From Desulfatitalea sp. UBA4791 (GTDB lineage: Bacteria > Desulfobacterota > Desulfobacteria > Desulfobacterales > Desulfosarcinaceae), in NCBI GenBank assembly GCA_002402905.1, contig DHGT01000037.1, positions 61,327 to 125,326 of the forward strand: 64,000 bases of DNA. The letters are read 5' to 3'. Below the pieces are notes generated by a model. The model saw only the letters and a list, made by a program, of their open reading frames with translations, was not told the DNA's origin and did not search any database. How positions within the stretch are numbered: position 1 is the stretch's first letter; each line of letters starts with the position of its first letter. Both the position numbers and the translations under genes were made by a program. This document shows, piece after piece, positions 47,228 through 57,093 of the stretch.

Positions 47228-47340
47228 CGGCGATGACTTTTTTACATAGCCATCAATCTTGAACGGGCAGGACTGACGAGGGCGATTTCAATATTGAACC
47301 CTACGCGGCCATGGTGCTGGAACGGAATGGCGAACTCGTG

Positions 47341-48117
47341 TCACCGCTGGGCTTGGGCGTCGGTATCGACCGCATCGGTCGGATGGCAACCGCCGTTGTC
47401 GAGAAATTTGTCCCAAAGACCTTTGAAGCTTTCGTAGCCGTGGCCGCCGGGTACCGTGAACACACGGTCTGGCGGCAACACCTGGGCCAGGAGGCGCTGG
47501 CCGTCCACGTAAGGATCTTTTTCCCCATAGCCCAGGTAGATCGGCTTGGTCGGCTGTTCGGCCACGTTTTGTTTGAGCCAGCGCCACAACATGCGCTGCC
47601 ATTTCTTGTGAGGATCGAAGGGTCCCGGCTCCCAGTGGCTTACACCGCCGGCCGCCGAGATCTCCTTGAGCAGCGAACGATAGCCGAGAAAGGGGGCCAC
47701 CAGATAGATGCCCTGGACGTCTTCGGGGTGGTCGATGGTGTAGAGCAGGGCGCCCAGTCCGCCCATGGAAAAACCGATCAGCCAAATCTCTTTGTATCCC
47801 TGGGCATGGGCCGGATCGATGACATCTTCCTTCATGCGTTTGATCAGGGAGCGGTCGGAATAGTAGCCGAAGTGCGCGTTGGGCGCCACCATGTCATAGG
47901 GCGCGTGGCGCTCACAAATATCGGCCACCAGTCCCTCTTTTTCGAAGCTGTAATGATTGCCGCCCATGCCGCGCATGAAGACGATGAGTCGTTCCTTCTT
48001 GCTGCTGTTGGGGTGGTCGTAGGTCACCATATCCATAGGCGTCTTGTTCAACAGACTGCAGCTCGCATAGAGAGGCAGCAGCAACAGCGCCCCGAGCATT
48101 TGAAACGTGGTCTTCAC
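47341..48117 (-). CDS. Alpha/beta-hydrolase lipoprotein
   Basis: A 258-residue protein with a lipoprotein signal (MKTTFQMLGALLLLPLYASC, lipobox LYASC). The hydrolase fold has GFSMGGLGALLYT as nucleophile elbow, an acid in EKDPYVDG and the histidine in GGHGYESFKG. It should be anchored to a membrane on the periplasmic side and act as an esterase or lipase of unknown substrate. It begins 16 bases after the EI24-type gene on the same strand, so the two likely form an operon. Confidence 0.82.
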   Translation of the reverse strand: MKTTFQMLGALLLLPLYASCSLLNKTPMDMVTYDHPNSSKKERLIVFMRGMGGNHYSFEKEGLVADICERHAPYDMVAPNAHFGYYSDRSLIKRMKEDVIDPAHAQGYKEIWLIGFSMGGLGALLYTIDHPEDVQGIYLVAPFLGYRSLLKEISAAGGVSHWEPGPFDPHKKWQRMLWRWLKQNVAEQPTKPIYLGYGEKDPYVDGQRLLAQVLPPDRVFTVPGGHGYESFKGLWDKFLDNGGCHPTDAVDTDAQAQR

Positions 48118-48133
48118 GGCAAGGGGTTTCCTT

Positions 48134-48904
48134 TCATTCGGGTGGTTCGGTCGACGCTACAGGTGGCGATGGCGCGACCAGCGACGGGTCGATCTGTTCC
48201 ACGTAATAGAGCGTGGCCCCCACCGGCGCAAAGGCGAGCAACAGGATATTGAACAATGGGATCAAAAACAGCACACCGAACCCGAGATGAAATCCCAGGT
48301 GACGGCGCAGAAACACGAGGCGCTTTCCGAAGGGTTCGAGGCGGCGGGCCGGCACCAGATCGGTGTTGTCCCAGGCTAGAAAAACGCCGGCGGCCAGCGG
48401 CGAGAGGATGGTGAGCAGGGGGCCGATGGGGGTGAACCAGGCCAGGACCATCAGCAGCAACGAGATGAGCACGGGCAGCGTGGCGCGCGGAATCTCCTGG
48501 CGCAGCAGGTAGAACAGGTATGAAAGCTTTGCCATATGGGTTTCTGAAGACTTCACTTGGCCGCTGGCTTTGCGTTCCGTGATCTGGGACATGAGATCCA
48601 TGATAAAGACGCTGAACAGCAGCTGGGCCACCAGAAAGCCGACCAGGGCCGAAATGGCGATGAGCACCAGGGCCAGCAGCCAAGAGGTTACATACCACAG
48701 CCAGGTAAGCCAGGCGCTTTCCGGCTGATGCCACATCAAGGCGAGGATCTCTTTATAGTTGACCAGAATCACTGCCGCCGCGACCACGGCGATGAGGATG
48801 ATGACGATCAAACGGACCAGCCCGAGCAGCAGCAGTTTGGCGTTGCGCAACCCGAATTTCAGCCCCTTGAAATTATAGGCGATGCCTTGTAAAAAAGATC
48901 TCAT
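48134..48904 (-). CDS. EI24/CysZ-like membrane protein
   Basis: A 256-residue polytopic protein with several hydrophobic stretches (LLLLGLVRLIVIILIAVVAA, LVGFLVAQLLFSVFIMDLM, LLSLLLMVLAWFTPIGPL in part) and a conserved charged pattern before the last helices (RRLEPFGKRLVFLRRHLGFH). This layout resembles EI24-domain proteins, which include the sulfate transporter CysZ. Whether it moves sulfate is not shown. It precedes the lipoprotein hydrolase by 16 bases. Confidence 0.72.
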   Translation of the reverse strand: MRSFLQGIAYNFKGLKFGLRNAKLLLLGLVRLIVIILIAVVAAAVILVNYKEILALMWHQPESAWLTWLWYVTSWLLALVLIAISALVGFLVAQLLFSVFIMDLMSQITERKASGQVKSSETHMAKLSYLFYLLRQEIPRATLPVLISLLLMVLAWFTPIGPLLTILSPLAAGVFLAWDNTDLVPARRLEPFGKRLVFLRRHLGFHLGFGVLFLIPLFNILLLAFAPVGATLYYVEQIDPSLVAPSPPVASTEPPE

Positions 48905-49145
48905 CGGCGTGCCCCCCTGTAGGTTGGCCGGTCCATTAGCAGGCGAATCGATTGATACAAACCCCTTTATCCTTACACATAAATCGGGCCTGTGGCAACA
49001 CGCCCCATGGATTTGTCTTAGGCCCTGAACGTCTTATTGTAGTTGTATAATCGATTACGACGGGAACCGCGAACTGCCCCTGAGCGCGGGGAGATCTATG
49101 AAAGTGAAACGGCATCGACGCTGATGCCTGTTGGGAACAGCTATC

Positions 49146-49766
49146 ATGATACATGAAATGGCGACGGTGGGCGGGCATCGTTATATCTATTCGCAGCTGT
49201 TGGCGCGTCTGGCCGCAACGAACCTCGCCGCCGCGGCCGAATCCCTCCAGCTTGAGACGCATGCTTCGGGTGAAGTGGCGGTGCCGTTTCTGGGGGGGAC
49301 CTTCCTCGCCTCGCGGCAGGGGGTAAGGCGCGCGGACAGCGGCCGTTTTCTGGATGCCGACGGGAGCGTGATCATCCACTACCTGCTCGCAGCCGGCCCC
49401 ATCCAACCGGCCGGATATTTCGTCACCTTGGCCGAGCTGGCCGGCCCCCTCTTTAAACAGGGCAGCTACAGCCAAAGCGCCCTGGAGCGACCGGTTGTTG
49501 AACGTTTTCAAGGACACCCGCCCGAACTGCTGACGGCCGCCGCAGCGCTTGGCGGTGAGGAAGGCGGCGAAGCCGGTCTGGGGGCGGTGAGCCTGATCTT
49601 CGAGCTGCTGCCGCACATTCCCTTGCAGCTCATGTTTTACGACCGCGACGAAGAGTTTGGGGCCCGGGCGACCCTGCTTCTCGATCGCAACGCCACCACT
49701 CAATTGGAGTTCGAAGTGTTGGCCGTGGCCGTGACCCGTTTCGTGCAAACCCTGACCCAAGCATAA
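49146..49766 (+). CDS. DUF3786-type protein
   Basis: A 206-residue cytoplasmic protein without signal or membrane helix. It resembles DUF3786 proteins, common in anaerobes, through the central IIHYLLAAG segment, a PVVERFQGHPPELL helix, and the C-terminal LMFYDRDEEFGARATLLLDRNATTQLEFE stretch described here only by its parts. The function is unknown; related proteins lie beside corrinoid iron-sulfur proteins, but none is seen here. ATG 49146 was chosen; TTG 49131 and ATG 49158 are possible. The aldehyde dehydrogenase begins ten bases after its stop, so the two form an operon. Confidence 0.68.
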   Translation: MIHEMATVGGHRYIYSQLLARLAATNLAAAAESLQLETHASGEVAVPFLGGTFLASRQGVRRADSGRFLDADGSVIIHYLLAAGPIQPAGYFVTLAELAGPLFKQGSYSQSALERPVVERFQGHPPELLTAAAALGGEEGGEAGLGAVSLIFELLPHIPLQLMFYDRDEEFGARATLLLDRNATTQLEFEVLAVAVTRFVQTLTQA

Positions 49767-49776
49767 GGAGAATGCC

Positions 49777-51216
49777 ATGCTGAAGGAATCCTACCCGCTC
49801 TGCCTCGGCAATCGGCCCGAGCTGCCCAACACCGACCTGGAAGTGGTCGACAAATATTCTGGACACGTCGCCACGCGGGTGCCCCTGGCCGATGCCGCCA
49901 CCATCGACCGGGCCATCGAACTGGCCCATGCCGCCGCATCCCATATGGCGGTTCTGAAACCGTACGCCCGGCAGCAGATGCTATATGCCTGCGTAACGGA
50001 ATTTGAACGGCGGCGGGACGAACTGGCCCTGAGCCTGTGTATCGAGGCGGGCAAGCCCATTTCCGACGCCGAAGGGGAGGTGACCCGACTCATCGACACC
50101 TTCCGGGTGGCCGCAGAAGAGGCGGTGCGCATCGGCGGCGAGACCATTCCGTTGGAGATCAGCGCCCGGGCCGATGGCTATCGCGGCATGACCCAGCGGG
50201 TGCCCCTGGGGCCGTGCGCCTTCATCAGTCCATTCAACTTTCCGCTCAACCTGGTGGCCCACAAGGTGGCGCCGGCCATAGCCGCCGGTTGTCCCTTCGT
50301 ACTCAAACCGGCCAGTGCTACGCCGGTGGGTGCGCTGATTATCGGAGAGGTGCTGGCCGGGATCGGATTGCCCGAAGGGGCCTTCTCCATCTTGCCCTGT
50401 CCGCGCGACGGGGCCGATCAGCTGGTCACCGACGACCGGATCAAGCTGCTCAGCTTTACCGGGTCGGATGCGGTGGGCTGGGGACTCAAGGCCAAGGCGG
50501 GCAAGAAGAAGGTGGTGCTCGAACTGGGCGGCAACGCGGCCTGCATCGTAGACGAAACCGCGGATATCGATGACGCCGTGGCGCGCCTGGTGATCGGCGC
50601 CTTCTACCAGTCGGGGCAGAGTTGCATCAGTGTGCAGCGCATCCTGATACACGAGAAGGTCTACGATCAGGTGCGCGAAAAATTGGTGGCCAAGGTCAAA
50701 GCGCTCAAGGCCGGCGATCCCAAGGAACGCGGTACCTTTATCGGGCCGATGATTTCGGAAAAAGAAGCCGTCCGGCTGGCGTCGTGGATAGAAGCGGCCG
50801 TGGCGGCCGGCGGGCGGGTGTTGTGCGGCAATGCCCGGGAAGGCGCCATGCTGTCGGCCACATTGCTCGAAGACGTGCCCGCCGACGAGAAACTCTGCCA
50901 GGAGGAGGCCTTCGGACCGGTGGCCATGCTATCGCGCTTCACCGATTTCGAAGCGGCCCTGGCCGAGGTCAACGCCTCGCGTTACGGCCTGCAGGCCGGC
51001 GTCTTCACACGCGATCTCTACCGGGCCCAGATGGCTTGGGACCGGCTCGAAGTCGGGGGGGTGGTGGTGGGCGACATTCCCTCCTGGCGGGTCGATCACA
51101 TGCCCTACGGCGGCGTCAAGGATTCGGGTATCGGCCGCGAGGGTCTGCGCTACGCCATCGAAGAGATGACCGAGATCCGGCTGTTGGTTATTCGAACGCC
51201 ACCAACGACAAAGTAA
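49777..51216 (+). CDS. NAD(P)-dependent aldehyde dehydrogenase
   Basis: A 479-residue aldehyde dehydrogenase. The nucleotide-binding ISPFNFPLNLVAHKVAPA, the glutamate in LELGGNAACIV and the catalytic cysteine in QSGQSCISVQR are all in place. The end PYGGVKDSGIGREG is the usual family mark. It oxidises an aldehyde to an acid or acyl-CoA form. It resembles glyceraldehyde-3-phosphate or lactaldehyde dehydrogenase-like members, but substrate is unclear. AAGGAG precedes the ATG at 49777. Its only operon partner is the DUF3786 gene. Confidence 0.92.
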   Translation: MLKESYPLCLGNRPELPNTDLEVVDKYSGHVATRVPLADAATIDRAIELAHAAASHMAVLKPYARQQMLYACVTEFERRRDELALSLCIEAGKPISDAEGEVTRLIDTFRVAAEEAVRIGGETIPLEISARADGYRGMTQRVPLGPCAFISPFNFPLNLVAHKVAPAIAAGCPFVLKPASATPVGALIIGEVLAGIGLPEGAFSILPCPRDGADQLVTDDRIKLLSFTGSDAVGWGLKAKAGKKKVVLELGGNAACIVDETADIDDAVARLVIGAFYQSGQSCISVQRILIHEKVYDQVREKLVAKVKALKAGDPKERGTFIGPMISEKEAVRLASWIEAAVAAGGRVLCGNAREGAMLSATLLEDVPADEKLCQEEAFGPVAMLSRFTDFEAALAEVNASRYGLQAGVFTRDLYRAQMAWDRLEVGGVVVGDIPSWRVDHMPYGGVKDSGIGREGLRYAIEEMTEIRLLVIRTPPTTK

Positions 51217-51338
51217 TTCTTCTATCGCTTGGGCCGGCTAAACCCCCTCCTGCTGAGGTGCGGTCCGGGCAAGCGTGTTTTTTTTCTCCCAAATCTATCT
51301 GGCACGACCTTTACGCCCATCCAAAACCGCGTCTGAGA

Positions 51339-51500
51339 TCAGTTCGGGTTGTACTCCTTGAACAGCTCCCTCACATAGCTGGAGGCGTCCTGGATCGTGA
51401 TGGCGTCGATGTTGATTTTGGCCTCGCCCAGCAGCGCGGTGAGCTTTCCAAGCTCGCCGGGCACGTTTTTCAAAAAAAGGGAGATTTCGGTGCGCACCAT
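51339..51500 (-). CDS. Short ACT-domain protein (possibly truncated)
   Basis: Only 53 residues: MVRTEISLFLKNVPGELGK, LLGEAKINIDAITIQDAS and a RELFKEYNPN end. The sequence matches the first half of an ACT amino-acid-binding domain, whose full fold needs about 70 residues; related proteins near acyl-CoA ligases often hold two ACT domains in about 140 residues. AAGGAG lies seven bases before the start. It starts 40 bases after the cupin regulator stop on the same strand. A C-terminal loss is likely, and no continuation was found in other frames. Confidence 0.6.
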   Translation of the reverse strand: MVRTEISLFLKNVPGELGKLTALLGEAKINIDAITIQDASSYVRELFKEYNPN

Positions 51501-51540
51501 GGCCACGCTCCTTGTGCCGTTCAGGACGGCCATTTGAGGA

Positions 51541-52086
51541 CTACGGATTGTAAACCACCACCAACAGTTCGGCATCCTCGTCGCTGATATTGCGCATGTG
51601 GTGCTGGATGCCGGAATTGAAGTGCAGTGACTCGCCCGGCGACAGCCGGTTGACATGCTCACCCACCGTCACCTCCACCGTTCCCTCGAGCACGTAGACG
51701 AACTCTTCCCCCTCGTGCCGGTATCCCACGCCTTTGTGTTCCTGCAGGGCCTTAATCTGGATGCGGAAGGCTTTCAGGTGCTTGTGATCGGCACCGGGCG
51801 TCAGCGGCGTATAGGCATAATTCTTGGTCCGCTTGGCATAGTCGGCGGCGCGCCGGTCGCGGCTTTTCTGTTCGTCCTGGAGCAGGTCTTCGGAATCGAT
51901 GGCCAGGGCTCGCGAAATCTGCAGCAGGGTGCCGACCGGTGGGATCTCCTCGCCGCTTTCGATTTGCTTGAGGTATGCGATAGTGAATCCTGTGTCATTG
52001 GCCAGTTGATCCAGGGTCACCTTTTTACGGTTGCGGAATGTCTTGATGCGCTTGCCGATAGGCGAAGCTGTTTTGGCGCGTGGCAT
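51541..52086 (-). CDS. XRE-family transcriptional regulator with cupin domain
   Basis: A 181-residue regulator. An N-terminal helix-turn-helix (KVTLDQLANDTGFTIAYLKQ, residues about 23-43) is joined to a C-terminal cupin (GEEFVYVLEGTVEVTVGE and GESLHFNSGIQHHMRN). The cupin likely senses a small ligand. Such regulators often control acyl-CoA or amine metabolism genes. It is followed by the ACT protein. It is divergent from the substrate-binding protein with about 258 bases between starts, so one or both may be targets. Confidence 0.88.
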   Translation of the reverse strand: MPRAKTASPIGKRIKTFRNRKKVTLDQLANDTGFTIAYLKQIESGEEIPPVGTLLQISRALAIDSEDLLQDEQKSRDRRAADYAKRTKNYAYTPLTPGADHKHLKAFRIQIKALQEHKGVGYRHEGEEFVYVLEGTVEVTVGEHVNRLSPGESLHFNSGIQHHMRNISDEDAELLVVVYNP

Positions 52087-52344
52087 GGCGACTCCTTTGT
52101 CCGGTCAGTTGCCGGTCTGGTTAAAGGGCGCTTGGTGCGAGGAACTTAGCCCACAGGATAAGCCATAGTCGCCGATAAGATCAAGTCCTGGATCCACAGT
52201 TCATAGATCCTCATTGAATGCTATGCAGTCTCATCAAACAATTAAAGTTTCAATCGGACCGGCCCGATAGTGCTTTCGGATTGTGGTCACACGTTCCAAT
52301 GGCATGGACGAGCGCAAAATTAATCACGCTTATGGAGGAACCCG

Positions 52345-53301
52345 ATGAACGGATGCACCAAGGTTTTATCTACGGTCTTTGCTCTACTGATGATCATGAC
52401 AGCAGTCGTCCTTCCTGCAGGGGCAGACAGCTCAAAGGCTCTTTTGGTCTACTGGCGGGGCGAGACGCCCTGCGAAAAGGCCCTGAAATCCGGCCTTAAG
52501 GATCTCGGTGTCAATATCCAATTGTCCGAGTTCGACGCCCAACAGGACAAGGGCAGACTGGGCAATTATCTTGCCACCATCGACGAGAAAAAATTCGACT
52601 TCATTTATACCTTCGGTACCACTGCCAGTCTTGAAACGGCCAAGGTGGTCAAACAGACGCCGATTCTTTTCGGCATCGTTACCAATCCTGTCCAGGCCGG
52701 GCTCATTCGAAGCTGGGAATCTTCGGGCAACAATGTGACTGGCGTGAGCCATGCGGTCCCCTATCAGGATCAGGTGGATTTCATGACGCGGCTGGGAAAA
52801 TTCGAGCGGGTCGGCATTCTCTATGACCAGAATGTCGCCAATGCCCAGATCGCTTTCGATGAGCTGAAGAAGCTTCTGGGTGAGAAGGGAATCAACATCG
52901 TCGGCGCTCCCGTGACGTCGGAGGCGGACCTGGAAGGCGGCATCAAGACGTTGGCAGACCAGAAGGTGGATCTCGTCTACTTGCCCTCGGACAGTTTGAT
53001 CATCTCAAAGGCCGATACGATCGTCGCCGCACTCAATGCCCAAAAAATTCCGACCTATGGTGCCGTCGAATCCTTTATGCAGAAAGGTGCCCTGGCAGGT
53101 ATTGTCAGTAGCTATGAGATGGTCGGCAAGGCACTCGTGGAAAAGGCCGCGAAAATCTTGAAAGGAACACCGGTCTCTCAAATTCCCTCCAGTCATTTGC
53201 CCTTTGAGATGCTGACGGCGATCGTCAATGCCAAAACAGCCCAGCAAGTCGGTGTCTCCATTCCTTATGAGGTGCTCAGTCAGGCTCAAATATTGGAGTA
53301 G
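52345..53301 (+). CDS. ABC transporter substrate-binding protein (TrpX/DUF534-like)
   Basis: A 318-residue secreted binding protein. The signal peptide is MNGCTKVLSTVFALLMIM with cleavage near PAGADS. The mature part has the YTFGTTASLETAKVV and PILFGIVTNPVQAGLI pattern of the ABC_sub_bind (TrpX-like) family, thought to bind aromatic amino acids or similar ligands. GGAGG precedes the ATG. No permease or ATPase gene is adjacent, so it is an orphan that must serve a transporter elsewhere or act as a sensor. A long hairpin follows 40 bases after the stop. Confidence 0.85.
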   Translation: MNGCTKVLSTVFALLMIMTAVVLPAGADSSKALLVYWRGETPCEKALKSGLKDLGVNIQLSEFDAQQDKGRLGNYLATIDEKKFDFIYTFGTTASLETAKVVKQTPILFGIVTNPVQAGLIRSWESSGNNVTGVSHAVPYQDQVDFMTRLGKFERVGILYDQNVANAQIAFDELKKLLGEKGINIVGAPVTSEADLEGGIKTLADQKVDLVYLPSDSLIISKADTIVAALNAQKIPTYGAVESFMQKGALAGIVSSYEMVGKALVEKAAKILKGTPVSQIPSSHLPFEMLTAIVNAKTAQQVGVSIPYEVLSQAQILE

Positions 53302-53340
53302 CACCCATCCACCCATGTCCCTGTGCCCCGGTATCGGCGT

Positions 53341-53401
53341 CGCACGAAAAATTTAGTCCGCAGCATATCAACCCCACACCTGCGGTTAAATTTTTCGTGC
53401 G
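53341..53401 (+). terminator. Long hairpin after the substrate-binding protein gene
   Basis: CGCACGAAAAATTTA (53341-53355) pairs exactly with TAAATTTTTCGTGCG (53387-53401), and inside it CCGCAG pairs with CTGCGG. The stem is over 20 base pairs with a 16-base loop. The stop codon of the preceding gene is 40 bases away, so a terminator is likely; the arm itself contains the T-run. Confidence 0.6.
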
Positions 53402-53488
53402 GCTGGCCTGTCCTGCCGGTCTTCGGCAGCGATTTCGACCCAATTTGCCTGTTTCAGGGATGGACACGCGTCTCAGCGGATGCTGCCA

Positions 53489-53962
53489 TCACTCCTGCTC
53501 GGGAAGACAGCTGCTGGTGGCGGCGTCGAAGGCACGAATCCGTTCGAGCAGTGCGGTCAGTTCGGTTTTGAGGCCGATGAACTGGTCTACGGTCAATCCG
53601 CTCCGACACAACAGCGTTTCGGGCACCGCATAGGCCTTCTTTTTTAAATCCACTCCTTTTTGGGCCAGATAGATCTGCACCACGCGTTCATCTGTGCTGG
53701 AGCGCCGCCGTTCGACCAGGCCGGCGGTCTCCAGCCGTTTGAGCAGCGGCGTCAGGGTGCCGGAGTCAAGGTACAATTTCTCTCCGAGGGCCTTGATGCT
53801 GACCCCGTCCTTTTCCCATAAAATCAACATGACCAGATATTGCGGGTAGGTAATGTCCAGCTTGGCCAGCAGGGGCCGATAGGTCTTGGTCAATCCGCGC
53901 GAACAGGCATAAAGAACGAAACAGAGCTGGTTATCCAGCCTGAGGAGCGCATCGTTTTCCAT
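53489..53962 (-). CDS. MarR-family regulator, OhrR-like
   Basis: A 157-residue winged-helix repressor. LDNQLCFVLYACSRGLTKTY carries Cys14 at the place of the peroxide-sensing cysteine of OhrR (motif NQLCFALYA) and Cys20 nearby. The wing region RRRSSTDERVVQIYLAQKG has the MarR DxR signature. It should lose DNA affinity when the cysteine is oxidised by organic hydroperoxides. It is divergent from the selenocysteine peroxiredoxin, with two OhrR-type dyads between them, so self-control and control of the peroxiredoxin are expected. Confidence 0.87.
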   Translation of the reverse strand: MENDALLRLDNQLCFVLYACSRGLTKTYRPLLAKLDITYPQYLVMLILWEKDGVSIKALGEKLYLDSGTLTPLLKRLETAGLVERRRSSTDERVVQIYLAQKGVDLKKKAYAVPETLLCRSGLTVDQFIGLKTELTALLERIRAFDAATSSCLPEQE

Positions 53963-54004
53963 TAGAGAAACCTCTGTTGTTTTTTAGTTGTTTTGAGTTT
54001 TGCA

Positions 54005-54065
54005 CAATTTAATTGGAAAAACAATCGATAGGCCGGCACAACATGTATTGTGCGCAATTTAATTT
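54005..54065. promoter_or_regulatory. Two OhrR-like operator dyads
   Basis: CAATTTAATTG (54005-54015) is an exact dyad around a central T. CAATTTAATTT (54055-54065) repeats it with one mismatch. They start 50 bases apart, close to five helical turns, in the gap between the MarR gene and the peroxiredoxin gene. Bacillus OhrR sites have the same TACAATT-AAATTGTA core. Confidence 0.55.
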
Positions 54066-54153
54066 TGTGATAGCCATTGGCCCTCTGGCGGATCCCCAGG
54101 TGGTAATGGTAAATGTTGCGTTTTCTGACAATCCGAAGTTGATAGGAGGTGGC

Positions 54154-54702
54154 ATGATGCGGAAAAAGTTGATGATAGGCCTTGCCGCGGCCGGTTTAAT
54201 TTTTTTTGGATGTGCGGCGAACAACCAGGCGCTTCGTCCCCACGATGTGGGCGACACGGCCGAGGATTTTACTCTTCCGGACCAGAATGACGATTCTGTT
54301 ACGTTGAGCGGGGTGCTCGAGGGGCGCCGGGGTGCGGTGATCGCTTTTTATCCCAAGGACGACACCAAAAACTGAACGGCCGAATTTGTTGAGTTTCAAC
54401 AAAACATCGCGCAGTTTGAATCGAGAAATATCAAAGTGATCGGCATCAGCAAAGATTCCACCGAGTCGCATCGTAAATTTATCGCCAAGCACAAACTCAA
54501 CGATTTGACCCTGCTTTCCGACCAGGAGATGCGGGTCGTTCGGGCCTACGACGCCAAGCACTGGCTGCTTCCGGTCGCCAGCAGGACGTATATCATCATC
54601 GACAAGGATCGCAGAATTCTATTCAGGGAGAACACCGGGTTTTCGCTTCTCGAAAATCAGACCGAAACATTGATCCGAAACATCGACGAGCTGATCCGCT
54701 GA
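54154..54702 (+). CDS. Selenocysteine peroxiredoxin lipoprotein
   Basis: A 182-residue BCP/AhpC-type peroxiredoxin read through an in-frame TGA at 54373-54375 (residue 74). The surrounding FYPKDDTKN-U-TAEF matches the PxDxTxxC active site, so Sec replaces the peroxidatic cysteine; Thr71 is kept and the Arg in VASRTYIIIDKD is the partner residue. It starts with a lipoprotein signal (KKLMIGLAAAGLIFFGC, Cys20), so it is lipid-anchored and reduces peroxides outside the cytoplasm. Cys20 is the only cysteine, so no resolving cysteine exists. AGGAGG precedes the ATG. A bSECIS hairpin follows the TGA. Read as a stop, the gene would be two broken pieces, which is less likely. Confidence 0.88.
54385..54403 (+). 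promoter_or_regulatory. bSECIS hairpin for selenocysteine insertion
   Basis: TTTGTTGA (54385-54392) pairs exactly with TCAACAAA (54396-54403) around the three-base loop GTT. The loop begins 17 bases after the TGA and starts with G, which fits the bacterial SECIS rule (loop 16-37 bases downstream, G in its first two positions). It sits inside the coding sequence, as expected for bacteria. Confidence 0.7.
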
Positions 54703-54768
54703 CCAGAGATTGACCGATATTCCCGCAGCGAATGGTTTTACCGCTGCTTGGCCGAAGCTGAGAAAAAA

Positions 54769-54857
54769 CGGCCCGCAGGGCCGCCGCTTTCATCCACCGT
54801 TGATGGGGTGTCGAAGGGTTTGTGAAAGCGGTGTCCTGCGGGCCGGTCAACTCTTTT
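54769..54857. terminator. Bidirectional terminator between peroxiredoxin and hbd
   Basis: CGGCCCGCAGG (54769-54779) pairs with CCTGCGGGCCG (54835-54845), and inside it CCGCTTTCA (54784-54792) pairs with TGAAAGCGG (54823-54831). A T-run (54853-54857) follows on the plus strand and an A-run (54763-54768) precedes it, which gives T's for the minus-strand gene. It lies between two convergent genes. Confidence 0.75.
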
Positions 54858-54915
54858 TATACCCTGGCGATCGGCGTTCGCCGGCATGATGCGGCTGCGC
54901 ATCCACAAGGGTGTT

Positions 54916-55764
54916 CTAATACTCGTAGAATCCCTTGCCGGTTTTGCGGCCCAGCCAGCCCGCTTCCACGTACTTGCGAAGCAGGGGACAGGGGCGGTAC
55001 TTGGAGTCCTTGAAGCCTTCGTAGAGGGTCTCCATGATGGCCAGGCAGGTGTCCAGGCCGATGAGGTCGGCCAGGGTCAGCGGGCCCATGGGGTGGTTCA
55101 TGCCGAGCTGCATGACCGTGTCGATGGCTTCGCGGGTGCCCACGCCGTGGTAGAGGGCGAAGATCGCTTCGTTGATCATGGGCAGAAGAATGCGGTTGGC
55201 GATGAAGCCGGGGTAGTCGTTGGCTTCGGCCGGGGTCTTGCCGAACTTGACGGAGAGGTCCCAGGTGGTCTTGAAGGTCTCTTCGGAGGTGGCGATGCCG
55301 CGGATCACCTCGACGAGTTTCATCAGGGGCACGGGGTTCATGAAGTGCATGCCGATCACTTGGGCCGGGCGCGAGGTCTGGGAGGCGATGCGGCCGATGG
55401 GGATGGACGAGGTGTTGGTGCTCAGGATCACTTCGGGCCGGCAGATCTTGTCTATCTTGCGGAAGATTTCGAATTTGAGGTCTTCGCGCTCCACGGCGGC
55501 TTCGACCACGAAGTCGGCGCCGGCCATGTCGTCCAGGGACGTACTCGGTTGGATGCGTCCGAGGACATCACTCTTCTGGGCCTCGGTCAGCTTGCCCTTT
55601 TGAATCCCCTTGTCGAAGAATTTGGTGATCGTGCTCAGACCGCGCTGCACGAATTCGTCCTTGATGTCGTTCATGATCACGTTCAGGCCGCTTTGAGCCG
55701 CCACTTGGGCGATGCCGCAGCCCATCTGACCGGCGCCCACCACGCCAAAGGTTTTGATCTCCAT
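54916..55764 (-). CDS. 3-hydroxybutyryl-CoA dehydrogenase
   Basis: A 282-residue NAD-binding dehydrogenase that interconverts 3-hydroxyacyl-CoA and 3-oxoacyl-CoA. The dinucleotide fold is [17 protein letters not shown]. The catalytic [15 protein letters not shown] with its His and the [14 protein letters not shown] segment with the conserved Asn follow. Length equals the Hbd/PaaH family. It is downstream of the thiolase gene by 43 bases on the same strand, which gives a short beta-oxidation or butyrate-type operon. Whether it works in synthesis or breakdown is not decided. Confidence 0.93.
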   Translation of the reverse strand: MEIKTFGVVGAGQMGCGIAQVAAQSGLNVIMNDIKDEFVQRGLSTITKFFDKGIQKGKLTEAQKSDVLGRIQPSTSLDDMAGADFVVEAAVEREDLKFEIFRKIDKICRPEVILSTNTSSIPIGRIASQTSRPAQVIGMHFMNPVPLMKLVEVIRGIATSEETFKTTWDLSVKFGKTPAEANDYPGFIANRILLPMINEAIFALYHGVGTREAIDTVMQLGMNHPMGPLTLADLIGLDTCLAIMETLYEGFKDSKYRPCPLLRKYVEAGWLGRKTGKGFYEY

Positions 55765-55807
55765 CCGCTTGCTCCTTTTTTGATGTTTTGATGTGTCGTG
55801 GATCGAC

Positions 55808-56983
<1,176 letters not shown>

Positions 56984-57093
56984 ATTGTCCTCTCCTTATG
57001 GTTGGCATTATGGTTGGCACTATAATATGAAACACTTTCTTTACGAACCCGAGGCCGGCAATGCAAGTTTCTTTTTCAGCCGGCCACTCTCCT

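Noticed and set aside
54373..54375. TGA in the peroxiredoxin as a nonsense mutation
   Set aside because: It falls exactly on the active-site residue, the frame continues intact for more than 100 codons, and a bSECIS-like hairpin follows.
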